Source: Thermodesulfatator sp.
GTDB taxonomy: Bacteria; Desulfobacterota; Thermodesulfobacteria; Thermodesulfobacteriales; Thermodesulfobacteriaceae
Assembly (NCBI GenBank): GCA_026993045.1
Contig: JALWWR010000215.1
Span: forward strand, 1 to 10,517
Length of the DNA stretch: 10,517 nucleotides
Reading direction: 5' to 3'
The position numbers and the translations under genes were made by a program. This document shows positions 7,501-10,517 of the stretch, piece by piece; positions within the stretch are counted from its first letter, which is position 1, and every line of letters starts with the position of its first letter. A model generated the notes under the pieces. The model searched no databases and was not told where the DNA came from. It worked only from the letters and a program-made list of their open reading frames with translations.

Positions 7501-8676
7501 TTATGGGGCCTAGGGGTAGCCGAACACCGAAGCGGAAGCCACGGGGTGATGGCCTTAGCCACTTTAGCGCTTCTTTGTGGCCACGTGGGACGGCCGGGAA
7601 CAGGAGCTATGCCTTTGAGGGGACAAAACAATGTGCAGGGGGCCTGCGATATGGGGGCTTTGCCCTATAGCCTTCCGGGGTATCAAAAAATGGAAGACCC
7701 CCTGGTGCGCAAAAAGTTTGAAGAAATTTGGGGACGACCTCTTCCCGAAAAAGCTGGACTTACCGAACCCCAGATGTATCAAGAAGCCCTGGAAGGAAAA
7801 CTCAAAGGCCTTTATGTCATAGGATATGACGTGGCCATGACCCATGGCAACCTTCCCAAGGTATATCAGGCCTTAAAGAAGTTAGACCTCTTAGTGGTTC
7901 ACGATATCTTCTGGCCGGAAACGGCTCGTTTTGCCCACGTGGTTTTCCCGGTGGCCTCCCTTTTTGAAAAAGATGGTACCACCGACAATGGAGAGCGACG
8001 GGTCCAGAGAATTCGTAAACTAGTGGATCCTCCGGAGGATCTTCCTCCAGATTGGAAGATCCTCGTAGAGATTTCTAAGCGCCTAGGTTACGAAATGCTT
8101 TATCAAAAGGCCGAGGACATCTTTGAAGAGATGCGACAAATAATGCCTTCTTTCCGGGGGCTGACTTATAAGCGCCTCGAAGAAAAGGGCCTTTGTTGGC
8201 CGGCTTGGGAGGAAAATCACCCTGGGACGGAGCTTATGTTTACCCAGGAATTCGCCCGACCGGGGGGCAAGGCCTTTTTCGCCTTACCTAAATATTATGG
8301 TCCAGAAGAAGAGCCGGATCCCGAATATCCCTTTACCCTTATCACGGGGCGCCGTCTACATCATTACAATTGTGGCTCTATGACCCGTCGGGTGGAGGGG
8401 TTAATGGAGATCTTGCCTGAAGAACTGGTGGAGATTAACCCCAAAGACGCCCGCAAACTCAAAGTTCGTGAACGCGATAAAATCAAGGTCGCTACCCGCC
8501 GGGGGGAAGTAATGGCCCGGGCTCATATCACTTCTAAGGTAAGCCCTGGGACCCTTTTTATGGATTTTCATTTCTTGGAACCTCTGACCAATCTCCTCAC
8601 CAGTCCGGGCCTAGACGTAAAGGTCCATACCCCGGAGTACAAGGTGGCTGCAGCCCGGGTGGAACGGATAGATTAG
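4582..8676 (+). CDS. Selenocysteine-containing formate dehydrogenase fused to a GltD/NfnB-like FAD-NAD(P)H module
   Basis: One 1364-residue selenoprotein catalysing formate/CO2 interconversion at a Mo/W-bis-pterin. Domains in order: [2Fe-2S] ferredoxin (C33, C45, C48, C61); GltD-type N-terminal Fe-S domain (C97, C101, C105; C144, C148, C152); FAD Rossmann fold GAGPAG 196-201; NAD(P)H Rossmann fold GGGYTA 325-330 followed by YPRSRMEMPA, reminiscent of NADPH-using GltD proteins; FAD closure VWAGGDF 467-473; a Cys patch (C570, C573, C575, C581); 2x[4Fe-4S] (C619/622/625/629 and C656/659/662/666); molybdopterin-domain [4Fe-4S] (C692, C695, C699, C726) with Lys728; Sec819-His820 encoded by TGA 7036-7038; catalytic Arg in PLRGQNNVQGACDMG at about 1013; C-terminal molybdopterin-dinucleotide binding domain from about 1245. 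Sec-to-Arg spacing (194) nearly equals that of E. coli FdhF (193). A Pro replaces the usual Cys four residues before Sec. ATG 4582 follows GGGGGAGG. The likely job is CO2 reduction for the methyl branch, with electrons from NAD(P)H and/or ferredoxin (inferred). Confidence 0.93.
7036..7038 (+). other. Selenocysteine (UGA) codon, Sec819
   Basis: In-frame TGA where formate dehydrogenases carry the Mo/W-ligating Cys or Sec. The context reads NVDNPARV-U-HAPSVAGLAA, and the frame continues without a break through all downstream FDH motifs. It implies that the host has the SelA/B/C/D machinery, which is outside this window. Confidence 0.95.
7050..7068 (+). promoter_or_regulatory. Bacterial SECIS hairpin
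   Basis: ggtcgcg-ggtct-cgcggcc folds into a 7-bp stem (one G-U pair) closing a GGUCU loop at 7057-7061. It begins 11 nt after the TGA. The E. coli fdhF element has the same 11-nt spacing and the same GGUCU apical loop, which binds the SelB C-terminal domain. The hairpin lies inside the coding sequence and also encodes residues 823-829. Confidence 0.92.
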
Positions 8677-8845
8677 TCTAGGGCCCCCAACTACAATCTC
8701 CCGAGGGAGCAGGCTTCTTTAAAGCCTTGTAAAACCCGTGCGGAATCCTGTTTTGAGTCCGATAATGGATATTATGTAAAATAAAAAGACAAGCTCCTGG
8801 AAGCCTTCTTTGCGAGGCCGGTTCAAATCTGATATTTAAAAGGGT
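8677..8845 (+). other. Intergenic region between fdh and the membrane-protein gene
   Basis: 169 nt without a convincing gene. It holds a small hairpin at 8711-8727 (aggctt-cttta-aagcct, 6-bp stem, no following U-tract) and a candidate promoter at 8753-8782. An in-frame TAA at 8837-8839 shows that the downstream gene cannot start further upstream. Confidence 0.6.
8753..8782 (+). promoter_or_regulatory. Candidate sigma-70-type promoter for the membrane-protein gene
   Basis: TTGAGT (8753-8758), an 18-bp spacer, then TAAAAT (8777-8782), 63 nt before the ATG at 8846, in a locally AT-rich stretch. Each hexamer deviates slightly from consensus. Found by eye only. Confidence 0.35.
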
Positions 8846-9748
8846 ATGGGGTTTAAGCAAATTTATGGCCCCCTGGCTGGAGCAGTCTTTATCACCGCGG
8901 CTTGGGGGCTGGCCGCTGGCTGCCCCTTCCTTAAGACCTGGTTTTATCTCTTCGCCTGGTGGAGTTACATCTTTGGGGCCGATTGGTTAAAGCTACGCCT
9001 TTCAGGTCGCTCCCTCTTAACCTCAAACCCCAAGGAGTTTGTTATCCTTTCTTTAAGTTCAGTCTTCTTTTGGCTCATCTTCGAGTGGTTCAACCTTTTT
9101 CTTAAAAATTGGAGCTATCTTGCGGTACCTTCGAATATTTTTATAAGGTGGCTAGGATATACCTTGGCCTTTGCCACGGTCTTGCCGGGAATTTTTGAGA
9201 CCTATGAGCTCCTTTCTAACCTTCTTTCCTGGGAATTTAAGATCCGACCTTTACAGGCTCCTCAAACCTGGTTTCCGGGATTAGTAACCGCGGGCGCTCT
9301 TTGTCTGGTACTCCCGGTAGCCTATCCTAAGTATTTTTTCCCCTTGGTGTGGGGCTGGGTCTTTCTCCTTTTGGAACCCGTAAACTACCTCCTCAACCGG
9401 AAAGAGGCCCTTCTTTACGACTTAGAACAAGGTTCTCTCCGCCGCCCTGCCCTTTTCCTTTTATCTGGACTTATTTGTGGATTTTTATGGGAAGCTTGGA
9501 ATTTTTGGGCTGGAACCAAGTGGACTTATACTCTTCCCTGGGCCTGGCTCATGAAGATAAAGCTCTTTGAAATGCCTTTGGCCGGTTATTTAGGCTTTCC
9601 CCCCTTTGCTCTTGAAGCCTGGTCTTTCTGGGTCTTTTCTTCAGTCTTTCGTAAACGCCCGTGGCTCTTCGGCCTAATCCTTTTAGTTTTCTATTTCTTT
9701 ATGTTCCACCAAATAGACCAACACACCGTAATAAGCTTCAAACCCTAA
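8846..9748 (+). CDS. Trp-rich polytopic membrane protein of unknown function, internally duplicated
   Basis: I do not recognise this family. The 300-residue product is almost wholly hydrophobic, with about eight likely membrane segments (near 6-26, 33-50, 64-88, 100-118, 143-160, 164-183, 200-222 and 245-290). It contains 22 tryptophans (7.3%), far above normal. The two halves look alike. E80-W-F-N83 ... W89-x-Y91 ... P95 ... P114 ... E118-x-Y120 matches E216-A-W-N219 ... W226-x-Y228 ... P231 ... P253 ... E257-x-W259, and the segments before each block (around residues 8-43 and 143-174) also correspond. This suggests an ancestral duplication of a ~130-residue four-helix unit. The conserved Glu and Asn within membrane segments could form a polar site. 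ATG 8846 is the only Met start after the upstream stop codon; its ribosome site is poor (AGGG 1 nt before). No signal peptide or soluble domain is seen. Confidence 0.75.
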   Translation: MGFKQIYGPLAGAVFITAAWGLAAGCPFLKTWFYLFAWWSYIFGADWLKLRLSGRSLLTSNPKEFVILSLSSVFFWLIFEWFNLFLKNWSYLAVPSNIFIRWLGYTLAFATVLPGIFETYELLSNLLSWEFKIRPLQAPQTWFPGLVTAGALCLVLPVAYPKYFFPLVWGWVFLLLEPVNYLLNRKEALLYDLEQGSLRRPALFLLSGLICGFLWEAWNFWAGTKWTYTLPWAWLMKIKLFEMPLAGYLGFPPFALEAWSFWVFSSVFRKRPWLFGLILLVFYFFMFHQIDQHTVISFKP

Positions 9749-9813
9749 AAATAGATTTTTACTATTACCTCTTTAACTTTTAAAAAAGCCAAAACTAAAC
9801 CTTGACTATAATT
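9749..9813. other. AT-rich spacer between convergent genes
   Basis: 65 nt, strongly AT-rich, between the stop of the membrane-protein gene (+) and the stop of the RHS-type gene (-). It contains A and T runs (cttttaaaaaag near 9777-9788) but no GC-rich stem, so no clear intrinsic terminator for either strand. Confidence 0.5.
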
Positions 9814-10392
9814 TTAATAATCTATTTCAAAAGAAACCGAATCCTGAAAAGCGGAAGAATCAAGGTGGTTGTTCGATTGGTCATCTATTGCAAAATAAAG
9901 GGTATAGTCCCCCGTAGGTATGCTTTCACAAGAAACGTTGGCTACCGGGAAATCCGAAAGGGAAAGCCAGGCTCCCTGATAGGCCGGGATCGGGGAATCG
10001 CAAGCACACGAAAGCCACAAGGCAGGGTACTGATAGCAATAACAGTCTCCGCCGGGAATCTTGGCCCAGAGGAAATAATCTCCCGCGCCAGAGGCCCCGT
10101 TTAAGGAAAGAGAAACCGTGATGTTTAGCCAATCGTTTGGAGAAAGATGAAGCGGACCATCGGAACCGTTAATCCTGACATCGGGCCGGGGGTAACCTGC
10201 CCCTCCGGAAACCTGAAACGACAATCGGTTGCCGGCGGCGTCGTAGGTGTAGGTGATCACCGTTCCGTCGGGGTATTCCACCCTGGTGAGGCGATTCAAA
10301 TCGTCATAGTAGTATCTCACCGAGGCCGAAAAGGCGTAAGAGACGGTCAAAAGTATTAACCCTGCCAGGATAAAAAAGACTTTTTTAGTCAT
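9814..10392 (-). CDS. Small secreted YD/RHS-repeat protein
   Basis: Product of 192 residues. Residues 1 to about 22 are a classical signal peptide (MTKK, hydrophobic core, likely cut near AFS-AS), so it is exported. Residues 26-58 form one and a half YD (RHS) repeats: YYYDDLNRLTRVEYPDG followed by TYDAAGNRLS. The remainder, 70-192, is a beta-rich, aromatic and Gly/Ser/Asp-rich domain (WLNITVSLSLNG, GDYFLWAKIPGG, TGDYTLYFAID, SVSFEIDY) with five Cys (117, 119, 129, 131, 155) that could form disulfides outside the cytoplasm. The start is the ATG at 10392-10390, backed by AGGAGG just upstream; the frame stays open to 10512 but without such a site. RHS proteins are usually over 1000 residues with a toxin tip; this one has no core cage and no recognisable toxin. 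It may be a surface-adhesion fragment or a remnant of a larger gene. Function unknown. Confidence 0.8.
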   Translation of the reverse strand: MTKKVFFILAGLILLTVSYAFSASVRYYYDDLNRLTRVEYPDGTVITYTYDAAGNRLSFQVSGGAGYPRPDVRINGSDGPLHLSPNDWLNITVSLSLNGASGAGDYFLWAKIPGGDCYCYQYPALWLSCACDSPIPAYQGAWLSLSDFPVANVSCESIPTGDYTLYFAIDDQSNNHLDSSAFQDSVSFEIDY

Positions 10393-10395
10393 CTT

Positions 10396-10401
10396 CCTCC
10401 T
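10396..10401 (-). promoter_or_regulatory. Shine-Dalgarno that fixes the RHS-type gene start
   Basis: AGGAGG on the minus strand, 3 nt before the ATG at 10392-10390. It is the strongest ribosome site in the region and decides for the shorter form that begins with a signal peptide, against a start at 10512. Confidence 0.75.
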
Positions 10402-10410
10402 ATAATGGTT

Positions 10411-10438
10411 GTTAGGCTTGTTTGTCTCAAGCCATAAC
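10411..10438 (-). repeat. Inverted repeat in the leader region of the RHS-type gene
   Basis: gttaggcttg (10411-10420) pairs with caagcc-a-taac (10428-10438): 10 bp with one bulged A and a 7-nt loop. It lies 9 nt upstream of the ribosome site, as read on the minus strand. No U-tract follows on either side, so an operator or leader hairpin is more likely than a terminator. Confidence 0.4.
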
Positions 10439-10517
10439 ACAGGAAACAAAAAGTTCTGGGCCAGGATGTGGAAGTGAAGGCCTTCATCTTTCCTGGGGCA
10501 AGACCCCGACAAGGAGA
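10439..10517. other. Window edge, no gene assigned
   Basis: 79 nt upstream of the RHS-type gene. It includes a 12-bp perfect palindrome tgaaggccttca at 10475-10486 and a short gggg/cccc hairpin at 10494-10507. The reading frame of the RHS-type gene runs through it, but nothing supports coding use. It may be the end of a neighbouring gene outside the window. Confidence 0.35.

Noticed and set aside
8820..8829. ggttcaaatc, resembling the T-loop of a tRNA
   Set aside because: The flanks do not form a 5-bp T-stem and no acceptor or anticodon arm can be built around it; the nearby 8711-8727 hairpin has a C where U33 should be.
10402..10430. Minus-strand TTGAGA, 17-bp spacer, CATTAT as a promoter for the RHS-type gene
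   Set aside because: The spacing is ideal, but transcription would begin within the AGGAGG ribosome site, leaving almost no leader; the TTGAGA is also part of the inverted repeat.
10393..10512. 40-residue N-terminal extension of the RHS-type protein
   Set aside because: It would bury the signal peptide, and the strong AGGAGG stands directly before the internal ATG.

Overview
The window is about 10.5 kb from a bacterium that runs the Wood-Ljungdahl (reductive acetyl-CoA) pathway. Recognisable in order on the + strand are acetyl-CoA synthase (5' end cut by the window edge), the large subunit of the corrinoid iron-sulfur protein, an MNT/HEPN toxin-antitoxin-type pair, the methyltetrahydrofolate:corrinoid methyltransferase, and a very large selenocysteine-containing formate dehydrogenase. 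The set fits a thermophilic, strictly anaerobic, sulfate-reducing or sulfur-metabolising autotroph (Thermodesulfobacteriota-like). That placement is inferred from gene content and protein flavour; no rRNA or other marker gene is present.

Layout. Bases 1-4495 are a tightly packed acs cluster: acsB, 12 nt, acsC, 8 nt, mntA-like (TTG start), 10-bp overlap, hepT-like, 13 nt, acsE. An 86-nt gap with a perfect 14-bp palindrome separates this from the formate dehydrogenase gene (4582-8676). That gene carries an in-frame TGA at 7036-7038, followed 11 nt later by a textbook bacterial SECIS hairpin with a GGUCU loop, so it is one 1364-residue selenoprotein and not two genes or a pseudogene. After a 169-nt gap with a candidate promoter comes a Trp-rich integral membrane protein of unknown function that looks internally duplicated (8846-9748). 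On the opposite strand, converging on it, is a small secreted YD/RHS-repeat protein (9814-10392).

How the genes work together. The formate dehydrogenase would reduce CO2 to formate, the entry of the methyl branch. AcsE moves the finished methyl group from methyl-tetrahydrofolate to the cobalamin of the corrinoid iron-sulfur protein (AcsC plus AcsD, the latter not in the window). AcsB joins that methyl with CO and CoA to give acetyl-CoA, or the reverse in acetate oxidation.

Most interesting points: (1) the formate dehydrogenase has a complete GltD/NfnB-like FAD-NAD(P)H module inserted between its N-terminal [2Fe-2S] domain and its ferredoxin and molybdopterin domains, apparently giving a single-chain NAD(P)-linked, possibly bifurcating, formate dehydrogenase; (2) an MNT/HEPN module with intact GSx10DxD and Rx4HxY motifs sits inside the acs operon; (3) the unknown membrane protein has 22 Trp in 300 residues and two similar halves.
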